Shown: positions 8,032 to 16,550 of the stretch, in pieces
Layout of the letters: every line of letters begins with the position of its first letter
Numbering within the stretch: the stretch's first letter is position 1
Source of the DNA: Pseudomonadota bacterium
Lineage (GTDB): Bacteria; Myxococcota_A; Polyangia; Polyangiales; Polyangiaceae
Reading direction: 5' to 3'
DNA: 64,000 bases
Assembly: GCA_023423895.1 (NCBI GenBank)
Contig: JAFAER010000179.1
Location: 21,858 to 85,857, forward strand
Notes under the pieces: model-generated
The model's input: the letters and a program-made list of their open reading frames with translations, nothing else
Database searches by the model: none
Told to the model about the DNA's origin: nothing
Translations under genes and position numbers: made by a program

Positions 8032-9417
8032 CTACGGCTCGCGAAAGTCGTCGGCTTCCAGGCCGTATTGCTTCAACCATCGATAGATCTGCGCTGGTGC
8101 CTTGCCGAACGCGCGAGCGACCGCCGCGACGTTCCCGCGATGCGTCGTGAGAGCAGCGGTCAACCGACCCTTGAAGTCCGGATCCGCGCTCGCAGGCGCA
8201 TCGGCATGCAGCCGCACGGCATTCGCAAGCGACGGCGCCATGTGATCGACCTCGATCGGCGCACCTTTCGCGACGACCACCGCGGAGGCGAGCAGATGAC
8301 GCAGCTCGCGGACGTTGAGCGGCCATTCGTGCATCAGGAGCCTGCGCCCCGCCTCGGGCGTGAAGCTCACGCGAGCATCGGAGAGCTTCGGCAAGAGGGC
8401 GGCGATGATCGTCCCGAGGTCCTCGATCCTCTCGCGCAGCGGCAGAAGTCGGTGCGTGAACCCGGCGAGCCGCGCGAGGAGATCTGCCCGGAACGCTCCC
8501 TCGGCGACGAGCGCCTGCAGCGGACGATTCGTGGCAGCGATGATCCGGACGTCGACCGGCACCGATCGCGTCGTCCCTACGGGAACGACCGCGCCCTCCT
8601 CCAGCGCACGGAGAAACGCGGCCTGTGACGTCAGCGGCAGATCCCCGAGCTCGTCGAGAAAGAGCGTTCCCTCGTTGGCCGCGCGGAAGTATCCGAGCTC
8701 GTCGCGCACCGCGCCGGAGAACGCACCTTTCACGTGGCCGAAGAGCTGGCTCTCGAGGAGCCCACGAGGGATCGCGGCGCAGTTCATCGCCACGAACGCC
8801 CCAGACCGCTGCGAGATCCGATGGACGGCGTTCGCGATGACCTCCTTGCCGGCGCCGGATTCGCCGAGCAGCAACATCGGCAGCGACGAGCGAGCGAGTG
8901 CGACGAGACGCTCGTGACTGGCCTCGAGCTCGGGCACCAGGGTCGCAAGTGGTCCGGTCGGGAGCGCATCGTAAATCGCCCGAGCCTCCAGGGGCGCGCT
9001 CCGGGCGGCGCGGAACACGAACAACGTCCGCCCGCACTCGAAGATGTCGCCGTCCGACAGCGTCGCACGCGTGATGCGCTTACCATTGACGAACGTGCCG
9101 TTGCGCGAGTCGTCGTCGACCAGAACCCACGACGACTGAACTCGGAGCAGCCGCGCGTGCTGGCGCGAGACGAAGGTCCCGGGGAGCCGCACCGTGAGGA
9201 CTCGACCGTCCGGCCCTTGTTCCAGGCTCGCCTCGCGCGTGGGCCCCCGCCCGAAGACGACCTCGTGGAGATCGGCAAGGCGGTAGCGCGCGCCGCCGAG
9301 GAGCGGCGACTCGCAGTGGAGCGCGAGAAAAAGGTACGGCGCGGTCCCCGCGGCCGGCTCTCCGGTCCGATCCCGCGACTCCGAGGCCGTCGTGGTGATC
9401 TCGAACCCGTCGCCCAT
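8032..9417 (-). CDS. FHA-domain sigma-54-dependent transcription activator
   Basis: A 461-residue enhancer-binding-type regulator. An FHA domain spans about residues 28-135 (FGRG, SRQHARL, DDDSRNGTFVNGKRI), the phosphothreonine-reading signature. It is followed by a sigma-54 AAA+ domain with Walker A GESGAGKE, a sigma-54 contact loop written GAFSGA (GAFTGA in most relatives), the Walker B region LFLDELGDLP, and a C-terminal Fis-type helix-turn-helix (GNVAAVARAFGKAPAQIYRWLKQYG). FHA replaces the receiver domain used by two-component relatives, so activation by Ser/Thr kinase phosphorylation is the usual model. The kinase encoded just downstream is the obvious candidate partner (inference). A TAGGCT box ends 6 nt before the ATG. 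Confidence 0.93.
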   Translation of the reverse strand: MGDGFEITTTASESRDRTGEPAAGTAPYLFLALHCESPLLGGARYRLADLHEVVFGRGPTREASLEQGPDGRVLTVRLPGTFVSRQHARLLRVQSSWVLVDDDSRNGTFVNGKRITRATLSDGDIFECGRTLFVFRAARSAPLEARAIYDALPTGPLATLVPELEASHERLVALARSSLPMLLLGESGAGKEVIANAVHRISQRSGAFVAMNCAAIPRGLLESQLFGHVKGAFSGAVRDELGYFRAANEGTLFLDELGDLPLTSQAAFLRALEEGAVVPVGTTRSVPVDVRIIAATNRPLQALVAEGAFRADLLARLAGFTHRLLPLRERIEDLGTIIAALLPKLSDARVSFTPEAGRRLLMHEWPLNVRELRHLLASAVVVAKGAPIEVDHMAPSLANAVRLHADAPASADPDFKGRLTAALTTHRGNVAAVARAFGKAPAQIYRWLKQYGLEADDFREP

Positions 9418-9423
9418 GAGGCC

Positions 9424-9429
9424 AGCCTA
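9424..9429 (-). promoter_or_regulatory. Candidate -10 box (TAGGCT) for the FHA/sigma-54 regulator
   Basis: On the minus strand TAGGCT lies 6 nt before the ATG at 9417, with no Shine-Dalgarno between. It is one of a series of TAnnnT boxes placed 6-9 nt before starts in this window. No good -35 is visible. Confidence 0.45.
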
Positions 9430-9569
9430 CCGGATCGCGTACGGCGCCGGCACCGTACACTCCAGGCCGGCAGGCGCGAGCAGCCCCCCCGCCGAACCGA
9501 CCGCGGCAAGCGCGATTCGAGGCGAGCGACGTGCTCGGTTCTTGCTACAGATCATGGATTCGAGCGTCG

Positions 9570-10406
9570 ATGTCCCTTCCTCGATCGGCAACCTTCGTCG
9601 CCGCCGCGTTCATCCTCGGCGGGTGCACGCTCCTTCTCGGCTACGGCGAAGAGGCGCAGCTCGCCCGTGACGCCGCCACATCGCCCCCGAACGACGCGGA
9701 CGTCCCTTCGCCGGATGCTCCAGCGGTCGACGAACGGCCGTTCTGCGAGCGGCAGTCGCCCCGTCCCTCGTTCTGCGCCAGCTTCGACGGGCCGGGCTAC
9801 CTGGCGGAATGGAGCGACACGGTCATGACGAACGCGCGGCTCGATCGCGACACGAGCTCCTTCGTCTCCGGGCCGGCATCGCTTCGGGTCTCGCTCGACC
9901 GCAAGGATGACGGCAATGTCGGGGCTTCCGTCTCCGTGCCTTTCAACGCGTGGACCGACAGGGCGTTCTCGATGGCGATCGCGTTCGACGTCCAGTTCGA
10001 AGCCGTGGCTCCGGCGGGTTCGTTCGCCGTGATCGCGTCTCCCATCGTCATGGCAACGACGAACCGTGCAAGCTATCTGGTGCAGCTGACGGGCCGCGCG
10101 CTCGCGGATGGCTCGACGGTGGCCCTGGGTCTCGTCGAGGTCACGAACTCCCCCGACGCCTCGCGCGACCACCCTTCGACGGCCTCGCTCCAGATTGGAA
10201 AGTGGGCTCACGTGGAGCTCACGATGACGCTCGGAGGAGCGAACAACACGGCCCGCCTGACCGTCGACGGGACGGTCGGCGTCGAGGGCCCCCTCGAGCT
10301 GTCCGGGCCAGGCTCGCCGAATGTGAGCTTCGGGCTCGCGACCGTCACGTCGGAGTCGACCGCGTGGACCTACCGGTTCGACAACGTCACCATCGACGTC
10401 CGCTGA
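9570..10406 (+). CDS. Lipoprotein with LamG/concanavalin-like domain
   Basis: The 278-residue protein begins MSLPRSATFVAAAFILGGC, a signal peptide with a clean lipobox ILGGC. A linker rich in Asp/Pro/Ala precedes a beta-rich domain (residues about 60-278) with the rhythm of a LamG or concanavalin-like sandwich: FCASFDGPGYLAEWSDT, SLRVSLDRKDDG, IGKWAHVELTMTLGG, TARLTVDGTVG, TYRFDNVTIDV. Such domains usually bind glycans or proteins at the cell surface. A longer frame starts at 9531, but the Met at 9570 is where the signal peptide begins. It precedes the DUF1592/DUF1552 operon by 140 nt and may belong functionally with it. Confidence 0.8.
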   Translation: MSLPRSATFVAAAFILGGCTLLLGYGEEAQLARDAATSPPNDADVPSPDAPAVDERPFCERQSPRPSFCASFDGPGYLAEWSDTVMTNARLDRDTSSFVSGPASLRVSLDRKDDGNVGASVSVPFNAWTDRAFSMAIAFDVQFEAVAPAGSFAVIASPIVMATTNRASYLVQLTGRALADGSTVALGLVEVTNSPDASRDHPSTASLQIGKWAHVELTMTLGGANNTARLTVDGTVGVEGPLELSGPGSPNVSFGLATVTSESTAWTYRFDNVTIDVR

Positions 10407-10423
10407 GCCGCTGACCGGAACGT

Positions 10424-10442
10424 GTTTCGAAACATGTTTCGA
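10424..10442. promoter_or_regulatory. Overlapping palindromes, candidate operator upstream of the DUF1592 operon
   Basis: TCGAAACATGTTTCGA (10427-10442) is a perfect 16-bp palindrome. It overlaps a second one, GTTTCGAAAC (10424-10433), so the heptamer GTTTCGA occurs twice in direct orientation. It is AT-richer than its surroundings and lies 104 nt before the ATG at 10547. This fits a binding site for a dimeric regulator of the operon. A hairpin ending the upstream gene is less likely because there is no U-tract. Confidence 0.5.
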
Positions 10443-10546
10443 TCACCCGCGCGCCCAGGGCGCAGATCCGCCGACGAAATCGAGGTGCGATAGGGCGCCA
10501 GAGCTCACTTCGAAGGGGGCATGGCGCTTGCGAAGGGGTCCGCCCC

Positions 10547-12295
10547 ATGAGAGCCGCGCGAACCTTCGCCCTGCTGACGATCGGCTGCGTCGCGCTCGCC
10601 GCTTGCGCCGAGGACCTGGACTCGGCCCGGCGTCGCGACCGTGGCCCCGACGCGGACACTGCCACCGATGCCCCTCCGCTGGGTGAGGAGAGCAACCTCG
10701 CGTTGCCGCGCCTCACGCGAGACGAATACATCGCCACGCTCGGCGATCTGCTCCAGGAGGCGATGCCGTCCTCCGCGAACGAGCTCCTGCAAGCCGTCCT
10801 GCCGCTCGCGCAGTCCTTGCCCGCCGACCAGCTGGTCTCCCCTCCGGCCGAGAAACACGGCGGCTTCGCGAGGCTCGACCAGTCGCAACAGCAGATGTAC
10901 GCCGACGTCCCGTTCCAGGTGGCTGTGCAGCTCGGCAAGGAGGTGACGAAGACTCCGGCACGCATCACGAGTCTCGTCGGACAGTGCGCGACCCCGGCGA
11001 TCGATCGCGCCTGCTTCGACGGTTTCGTCCGGAGGTTCGGCGAGCTCGCGCTCCGCCGCCCGCTCGACGACGAGGACGTGAAGTTCTACGCCGGCGACGC
11101 GCCGGCCACCGACATACCGGCCGAGACCGTCGCGAACACGGTCACACGACTCCTCTCGGCACCGCGCTTCCTCTACCACGTCGAGAGCGGGACGACGCCC
11201 GCCGGAGCGGAAGACATTTTCGCGCTCGATGCCTGGGAGCTCGCGTCGCGACTCTCCTATCACTTCTGGGGGACGATGCCCGACGCCACGCTGCGCGAGG
11301 CCGCGAGGAGCGGAGCGCTGCTCGACGGAGCCCGGTACGAAGCGGAGGTCCGTCGCCTCTTCGACGATGCGCGCACGACCACCACGCTGGCGAGCTTCTT
11401 CACGCAGTGGTTCTGGCCGCTCCTCGAGCTGCCTCCGCTCGACAGCCGGCTGCAGGATCCCATCTTCAAGGCATTTGCTGGGAGCAATACGCCGAGCCCG
11501 GAGCTCCGCACGCGCATGGTCCAGGAGGTCGTCGAGGCCGCGACGTTCATCGCGAAGAACGGAGGCACCGTCCGCGATCTGCTCACGAATCGGCAATCCT
11601 TCGCACGGGACGCGGAGCTCGCTGCGATCTACGGCGTTGCTCCCTGGAGTGGGTCGGGCAACCCACCCGAGCTCCCGCCCGAGCGCGCCGGGCTCCTCAC
11701 GCGCGCGGCATTCCTCACGACGGGGACCGCGAACACGCGTCCGATCATGAAGGGCGTGTTCATCCGCACCACGTTGCTCTGCGACGAGCTTCCTCCGCCG
11801 CCGCAGGAGGCGATGGCGGTGGCGATCAACCTGAGCCCGACCCTTTCGACGCGCCAGGTGGTCGAAGAGCTGACCGAGAAGGACGGGCGCTGTTCCGGCT
11901 GCCACAAGACGTTGATCAACCCGCTCGGTTTCGTGACGGAGAACTTCGACGCGCTCGGCCGAGCGCGGACGACGCAGACGCTCTTCGACATGGCCGGCAA
12001 GGTCGTCGGACAGGCTCCGATCGACACGAAGGCCATCCCGTGGATCGCGGACGACGATCGACCGGCGAACGGCGTGAAGGAGCTGACCGACCAGCTCGTC
12101 GAGAGCGGCCGCGTCGAGGCGTGTTTCGCCGAACGCTACTTTCGGTTCAGCTACCGACGCATCGAATCGACGACCGGTGACCGCGCGCTCATCAAGGTCC
12201 TCGCGGAGTCCGCGCAGAAAGGCGGCCCGCTGGCAGATGTCCTGAAGGCGAGCGCGCTGCGACCCGAGTTCAAGCGAAGGAGGATCGTGCTATGA
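10547..12295 (+). CDS. DUF1592/DUF1588/DUF1585-type c-type cytochrome-like lipoprotein
   Basis: The 582-residue protein has a signal peptide and lipobox-like VALAAC (Cys near residue 20). The domain order known for this family can be read: a DUF1587-like start (LTRDEYIATLGDLL), a DUF1595/DUF1592 core (RFLYHVESG, WELASRLSYHFWGTMPD), DUF1588 with a heme-type CxxCH at 449-453 (C-S-G-C-H, then KTLINPLGF and NFDALGRART), and a C-terminal DUF1585 segment (ERYFRFSYRRIE). These proteins accompany DUF1552 partners in Planctomycetes and Myxococcota. They are exported, and an electron-transfer or polymer-degradation role has been suggested but not proven. GAAGGGG precedes the ATG. It overlaps the next gene by 4 nt (ATGA). 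Confidence 0.9.
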   Translation: MRAARTFALLTIGCVALAACAEDLDSARRRDRGPDADTATDAPPLGEESNLALPRLTRDEYIATLGDLLQEAMPSSANELLQAVLPLAQSLPADQLVSPPAEKHGGFARLDQSQQQMYADVPFQVAVQLGKEVTKTPARITSLVGQCATPAIDRACFDGFVRRFGELALRRPLDDEDVKFYAGDAPATDIPAETVANTVTRLLSAPRFLYHVESGTTPAGAEDIFALDAWELASRLSYHFWGTMPDATLREAARSGALLDGARYEAEVRRLFDDARTTTTLASFFTQWFWPLLELPPLDSRLQDPIFKAFAGSNTPSPELRTRMVQEVVEAATFIAKNGGTVRDLLTNRQSFARDAELAAIYGVAPWSGSGNPPELPPERAGLLTRAAFLTTGTANTRPIMKGVFIRTTLLCDELPPPPQEAMAVAINLSPTLSTRQVVEELTEKDGRCSGCHKTLINPLGFVTENFDALGRARTTQTLFDMAGKVVGQAPIDTKAIPWIADDDRPANGVKELTDQLVESGRVEACFAERYFRFSYRRIESTTGDRALIKVLAESAQKGGPLADVLKASALRPEFKRRRIVL

Positions 12296-13842
12296 ACAAG
12301 ATGTCTCGCCGTCAGATCCTGCGCGGCGCCTGCGGCTTCACGCTCGCCCTCCCCTTCCTCTCGTCGCTCGTGCGTCCGTCACGCGCCGAGGCGGCGGTTC
12401 CCGGAATGCGGAGGTACGTCCAGTTCTGCTCGTCGCACGGCGGGATCTGGGGCTCGAACATGTACCCGGCCGACGCGACGCTCACGCAGTCGATGACCTA
12501 CGCGGGTCGCACGGTTCGGCGCGGCGCCCTCGCCCTCCAGACCCAAGGGTCGGACGCGATGCTCAGCCCCGTGCTGCGCGCGCCGTCGAGCAAGCTCACC
12601 GCGTCGGTCGCATCGAAGATGAACATCCTCCGCGGCCTCGATGTCCCGTTCTACATCGGCCACCACTCGGGCGGGCACCTCGGCAACTTCGCGCGGAACG
12701 ACGGCAACGGCTCGGACGGCGTCGTCATGCAGGCGCACGCGACGCCGACGATCGACCAGCTCATGGCGTGGTCGCCCAAGTTCTACGAATCGCTCGCGAC
12801 CATCCGCGAACGTTCGCTCCACATCGGCAACAACCTTTCGTTCGTCTGGTCCAACCCCGAGGCGAAGAGCGGACCGATCCAGCCGGTCGCAGGGTCGACC
12901 GACGCGCTCGACCTCTTCAAGCGAGTCTTCGTCCCGAACGATCCCGCGGACGACTCGAACGTCAAGCTGCCGCCGGTCGTCGATCGCGTCCTCGACGACT
13001 ACAAGCGTTTGCGCGACTCGAACCGCCGCCTCTCACGCGACGACCGCCGCCGGCTGGACGATCACATGCAACGCCTCTCGGAGCTCGAGCGACGCCTCCG
13101 CGTCCGACCGAGCTGCAACGACGTCACCCCGGTCACCACGAACACGGTCGCGATCGAGAACAGGTCGACGTTCCCGGTGAGCCCGTCGGAGCAGGCCACG
13201 ATGTACGGCGCTCTGAACGACGTGATCGTCGCTGCGATGCTCTGCGATACGAGCAGGATCGCGGTCGTCCACGTCGACGACACGTTCTCGACGTTCGCCG
13301 GCGACTGGCACCAGGACATCGCGCACCAGGCGAACGGAAATGCGCAGGCGCAGGAGACGATCGCAACGGCGCACCGATTGACGTTCGCGCACACGTTCCT
13401 CGACCTCGTCTCGAAGCTCGACGTCGACGACGGAACGGGTCGGACCTATCTCGACGACTGCCTCGTGGTCTGGACGCAAGAGTCGGGCGAATACACGCAC
13501 TCCGGTCAGGGAATGCCGGTGATCACCGCAGGGAGCGCAGGCGGCTTCCTCACCACCGGGGGGTATTGCGACTACCGCTCGAAGTCGCTCGTCGTCAGCG
13601 ACGGCGAAGCGGGCAACACGACGAAGATCTACGCCGGGCTCCTCTGGCATCAGTGGCTCGGCACCGCGCTCCAGGCGATGGGCCTGTCGCCGTCCGACTA
13701 CGAAGCAAACGGGGTGAAGGGTTACCCGACGCGCAAGTTCATCGGGAAGGACTTCTACGGGCCGATGCCGGCGACGCAGCTCTACCCGGACTCCGTCTGG
13801 AACGTCGCTTCCGACGTCCTCCCGTTCCTTCGGGCGACATGA
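12292..13842 (+). CDS. DUF1552 family exported protein
   Basis: The 516-residue protein begins MNKMSRRQILRGACG, with a twin-arginine-like SRRQILR followed by a hydrophobic stretch and an Ala-x-Ala site. Tat export of a folded protein is therefore plausible. The body matches the DUF1552 family: FCSSHGGIWGSNMYP near residue 45, HHSGGHLGNF, SLHIGNNLSF, and late VWTQESGEYTHSGQGMP and GGYCDYR. The usual length (about 430-520) is respected. A strong ribosome site (GAAGGAGG) sits inside the end of the upstream DUF1588 gene. The downstream lipoprotein gene overlaps by ATGA. The constant pairing of DUF1552 with DUF1588 partners implies a shared complex or pathway of unknown chemistry. Confidence 0.92.
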   Translation: MNKMSRRQILRGACGFTLALPFLSSLVRPSRAEAAVPGMRRYVQFCSSHGGIWGSNMYPADATLTQSMTYAGRTVRRGALALQTQGSDAMLSPVLRAPSSKLTASVASKMNILRGLDVPFYIGHHSGGHLGNFARNDGNGSDGVVMQAHATPTIDQLMAWSPKFYESLATIRERSLHIGNNLSFVWSNPEAKSGPIQPVAGSTDALDLFKRVFVPNDPADDSNVKLPPVVDRVLDDYKRLRDSNRRLSRDDRRRLDDHMQRLSELERRLRVRPSCNDVTPVTTNTVAIENRSTFPVSPSEQATMYGALNDVIVAAMLCDTSRIAVVHVDDTFSTFAGDWHQDIAHQANGNAQAQETIATAHRLTFAHTFLDLVSKLDVDDGTGRTYLDDCLVVWTQESGEYTHSGQGMPVITAGSAGGFLTTGGYCDYRSKSLVVSDGEAGNTTKIYAGLLWHQWLGTALQAMGLSPSDYEANGVKGYPTRKFIGKDFYGPMPATQLYPDSVWNVASDVLPFLRAT

Positions 13843-14774
13843 GGATCGCCGCCTTCTCGGTCGCGTGCGCCATCGTCGCGGGCTGCGCGGTCGCCGACGA
13901 GAACCCCGCGCGGCCAGGCCCGTCGTCCTCGCGCGAAGCGTCACCGCCCCAAGCGAACAGCTCGGGAAAAGGCGACGACGGCGAAACCACGAACGCCGAT
14001 GCCGGCGCTCGAGACGCGACGACCGACACGGGCCCTTCGGCTCCGCCAGGGCCAGCGGGTCAGGTGCGCGGGCTCGTCGGCGTCGGCTACGGCGGCCTGC
14101 GCATCACGTCACGCGACGGCGGCAAGACGTGGACGAGCCGCATCGCCGAAGCGAACGGCGGGCTGGACGACTACAACCTCCTTCGCGCAATCGCCCATGC
14201 GAACGGCAAGTGGCTCGCGACCGGATGGAGCGCGACGACGTCGACCGACGGCGTCACGTGGACACCCCTCCGGCGCATCAATCAACCGGGCGGAGTCACG
14301 TGGGACGGCGCCGGCATCTGCGGGCTCACCGAGGGGCTCACGTCCGACGGCGCCGCCTTCTATGTCGCCTGCGGGCAAGAGCAGAAGGTGTTCCGCTCGA
14401 CCGATGCCCTCCAGTGGACGGAGATCGGGGCCATCGGCGATCTCGGCGGGCATGTCGCGCTCGCCTATCGTGCGGGCACGTTCTACGCGTACGGCGACAA
14501 CAAGACGAGCTATCGATCCAGCGACGGCGCGACGTGGACGCAGGTCCCCGGGCTCGAGCAGGCGACCTTCTGCGAGGGAACGTGGAAGAGCCGCGCGGCC
14601 TGCCACGACGCGAGCTGGTTCGACGGGGCGTACTTCCAGAGCATCTGGCAGTCACGCATCAGCCGATCGACGGACGGAACGACGTTCGTCGTCGTGCACG
14701 ACGACCCGTCGAACAACACGCTGTACCAGCCCCGCGCGATCGCGGAAGGCTGGGTAGCCGTCGCGGCTCCTTAG
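13839..14774 (+). CDS. BNR/Asp-box repeat lipoprotein, third gene of the DUF1592-DUF1552 operon
   Basis: The 311-residue protein begins MRIAAFSVACAIVAGC, a short signal peptide with a good lipobox. An Asp/Ala/Pro-rich linker reaches about residue 70. Repeated Asp-box-like motifs follow (TSRDGGKTW, TSTDGVTWTPL, FRSTDALQWTEI, YRSSDGATWTQV, SRSTDGTTFV), which form the blades of a sialidase-type beta propeller. Catalytic sialidase residues cannot be claimed, so a binding propeller on the cell surface is the safer reading. Its ATG overlaps the DUF1552 stop (ATGA), so it is translated with the operon. Confidence 0.88.
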   Translation: MRIAAFSVACAIVAGCAVADENPARPGPSSSREASPPQANSSGKGDDGETTNADAGARDATTDTGPSAPPGPAGQVRGLVGVGYGGLRITSRDGGKTWTSRIAEANGGLDDYNLLRAIAHANGKWLATGWSATTSTDGVTWTPLRRINQPGGVTWDGAGICGLTEGLTSDGAAFYVACGQEQKVFRSTDALQWTEIGAIGDLGGHVALAYRAGTFYAYGDNKTSYRSSDGATWTQVPGLEQATFCEGTWKSRAACHDASWFDGAYFQSIWQSRISRSTDGTTFVVVHDDPSNNTLYQPRAIAEGWVAVAAP

Positions 14775-14829
14775 ACGCCTGCATCTGAAGCCTGCCGCGG
14801 CAGGCACGGGACGTGCGCCCAGCCTTCGC

Positions 14830-15546
14830 ATGCTGAAGTCGCGCTGGCCCACCCGACCCGAGCTCGTCGCAGCCGTCGTGCACTGGACGTTTCTCGCCGC
14901 GGTCGCGCTTGCGCTGCTCCTCGTCGGCGCTTTCGTCGAGCTCAGCGAGGCGCTCATCGAGGCGCGGAGCGCCCCCGCCGAGGGGTTCGACATCCAGATC
15001 CTTCGCGCCATGGCGGAGCTCAGGAGACCGTCGCTGAACGCGCTCGCCGTCGAGCTCACCGCGCTCGGTTCTCCGTTGCTCGTGGCGATCTTCACCGTCG
15101 TTGCGGCGGGGCTCCTTCATGCGTTCCGCGATCGACGCGGCGCCCTCGTTCTCATTGCGTCCTCGCTCGCGGCAGCTGTGCTGACGTCCACGCTCAAGGG
15201 GCTTCTCGAGCGGCCACGTCCGGACGTCGTCTCGAAGCTCGTCTACGTCGCGAGCCTCTCGTATCCGAGCGGCCACTCGCTGACGTCGTCGGCCGTCTAC
15301 CTCACGGCGGCGCTCGTCGTTGCACGTCATCTGTCTTCTTTCGCGCAGCGTCTCGTCGCCGTCGTCTTCACGGCGTTCGTCGTGCTCCTGATCGGCGCAT
15401 CACGCGTCTACCTCGGCGTCCACTATCCGAGCGATGTCATCGCCGGGATCCTCGTCGGGAGCGCGTGGGCATCACTGATGGCCGCGGCGCTTCGCATCCT
15501 CGCGCACCACCACGCGCGGCCGGCGACGCAGGCACCGGCGACGTAG
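14830..15546 (+). CDS. PAP2-family membrane phosphatase
   Basis: The 238-residue integral membrane protein has about six hydrophobic segments and all three PAP2 motifs: KGLLERPRP (about residues 122-130), YPSGHS (about 147-152) and SRVYLGVHYPSDV (about 190-202). The last two hold the two catalytic histidines. The family dephosphorylates lipid phosphates such as phosphatidic acid or undecaprenyl diphosphate on the outer face of the inner membrane; which substrate is used here cannot be read from sequence. It follows the BNR lipoprotein gene by 55 nt on the same strand but is probably functionally separate. No strong ribosome site is visible. Confidence 0.93.
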   Translation: MLKSRWPTRPELVAAVVHWTFLAAVALALLLVGAFVELSEALIEARSAPAEGFDIQILRAMAELRRPSLNALAVELTALGSPLLVAIFTVVAAGLLHAFRDRRGALVLIASSLAAAVLTSTLKGLLERPRPDVVSKLVYVASLSYPSGHSLTSSAVYLTAALVVARHLSSFAQRLVAVVFTAFVVLLIGASRVYLGVHYPSDVIAGILVGSAWASLMAAALRILAHHHARPATQAPAT

Positions 15547-15592
15547 CGCCTCGTCGACATCGTGCGCGTCACTTCGTCGCGCGTCTCATCGC

Positions 15593-15829
15593 TCAGCTCG
15601 TGCGTCTGCGACGCCACTCCCGCACGAACCGATCGGAAGTTTGATCAAAAAATCGTCGCCTCAGCCGCACGATTTCTGAGGGCGATCGCCATCGACCGTA
15701 CTGGATCCATGTTGTCCCAGAGGCACGCCTGAGCAGCGGTGCGGAGAGGGATCGCTCGAGCTCGTCCGCAAAAATGCCGCTGGGAGCGGTCATTGCGACG
15801 TCAGTGTCACGAACTGGGGAATCCGTCAT
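15593..15829 (-). CDS. Possible small basic protein hidden in an otherwise empty gap
   Basis: A minus-strand frame of 78 residues begins MTDSPVRDTDVAMTAPSG and ends in a very basic tail (REWRRRRTS). Its middle (WIQYGRWRSPSEIVRLRRRFFD) has a natural-looking amino-acid mix, unlike the Arg/Ala/Pro-heavy shadow frames elsewhere. No plus-strand gene competes for this stretch. A GAAGGGG purine run lies about 10 nt before the ATG; a second Met at 15793 is an alternative. No family is recognised. The frame extends upstream as a long shadow to 16711, which I discount. Low confidence. Confidence 0.35.
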   Translation of the reverse strand: MTDSPVRDTDVAMTAPSGIFADELERSLSAPLLRRASGTTWIQYGRWRSPSEIVRLRRRFFDQTSDRFVREWRRRRTS

Positions 15830-16017
15830 TGCCGCGTGACCCCTTCGTGGGGTCCGGCGCGACCTACACCATGATGGGCAAGGACCGACCACAAGCGCTG
15901 GATTTTGGAAGCCTTCGAGCTTTTTCGTGGCTCCCGCCGGCCCCCCAGGCCCATCGCAGAGACTGGCTTCCCGCGAGGACTGCCTTCGCGCGCTCCGGGA
16001 ACGAAGGGCCTCGAACG

Positions 16018-16419
16018 ATGGACGACAAAACACACGCGGTGACCGACCTCGGCCACAGCGCGGTGACCGAACAGGAAGGCGAGGGCTTCCGTTACGCCGC
16101 ACAGGAAAAGCAACCTCGAAGATCGCGCACGCGTGCACACGCCTACGTCTCGGTGCTCGGCTGGATGCTGTGCATCGTCGTTGCGGTCGGCATCTACACG
16201 AACGTGATTGCGGACCCCGCGCCGGTGCGCGACCACGCGGCGTCGCTCGCCCGACAGCAAGGCAGCTGCGGTGGACGCTGCCGGGTGTTGCAGATGCAGG
16301 AGCGACGCAGCGTGTTCGGTTACCGCGCCGACTACGAGCTCGAAGGGAACGCGTCCGTTCACGTGACGTGTCGAAGGACGGTGGTCGTGCTCGGCGAGCA
16401 CGAGTGTCACACGCACTAG
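16018..16419 (+). CDS. Small single-pass membrane protein with Cys-containing C-terminal domain
   Basis: The 133-residue protein has an acidic, Thr/Glu-rich N-terminus (MDDKTHAVTDLG), a basic patch, and one membrane helix (about residues 43-65, VLGWMLCIVVAVGIYTNVI). A C-terminal domain of about 65 residues holds four cysteines (QQGSCGGRC, VHVTC, HECHTH), which suggests disulfides outside the cytoplasm. The topology (short N-in, C-out) is inferred from the basic patch before the helix. The start is chosen because GAAGGG precedes the ATG by about 9 nt; the long upstream extension of the frame looks non-coding. The upstream stretch 15830-16017 shows no gene. Unknown function. Confidence 0.65.
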   Translation: MDDKTHAVTDLGHSAVTEQEGEGFRYAAQEKQPRRSRTRAHAYVSVLGWMLCIVVAVGIYTNVIADPAPVRDHAASLARQQGSCGGRCRVLQMQERRSVFGYRADYELEGNASVHVTCRRTVVVLGEHECHTH

Positions 16420-16550
16420 CGCCATCGAGCGCGCACGAGCATCGATCGCGGCAGTCTCGAAGAGCTCGGGCCGCGAGGCGTACGGACCTTGCTACTCGGT
16501 GAGCGGCCTCTTCGCTGCCCGCGAAGTCCGCCAGCAAGGAGCTTCGTGTC

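Noticed and set aside
12768..13838. Long open frame running from inside the DUF1552 gene into the BNR gene
   Set aside because: The part before 13839 is Arg/Pro-rich and overlaps the certain DUF1552 gene in another frame. Only the part after the ATG at 13839 is real.
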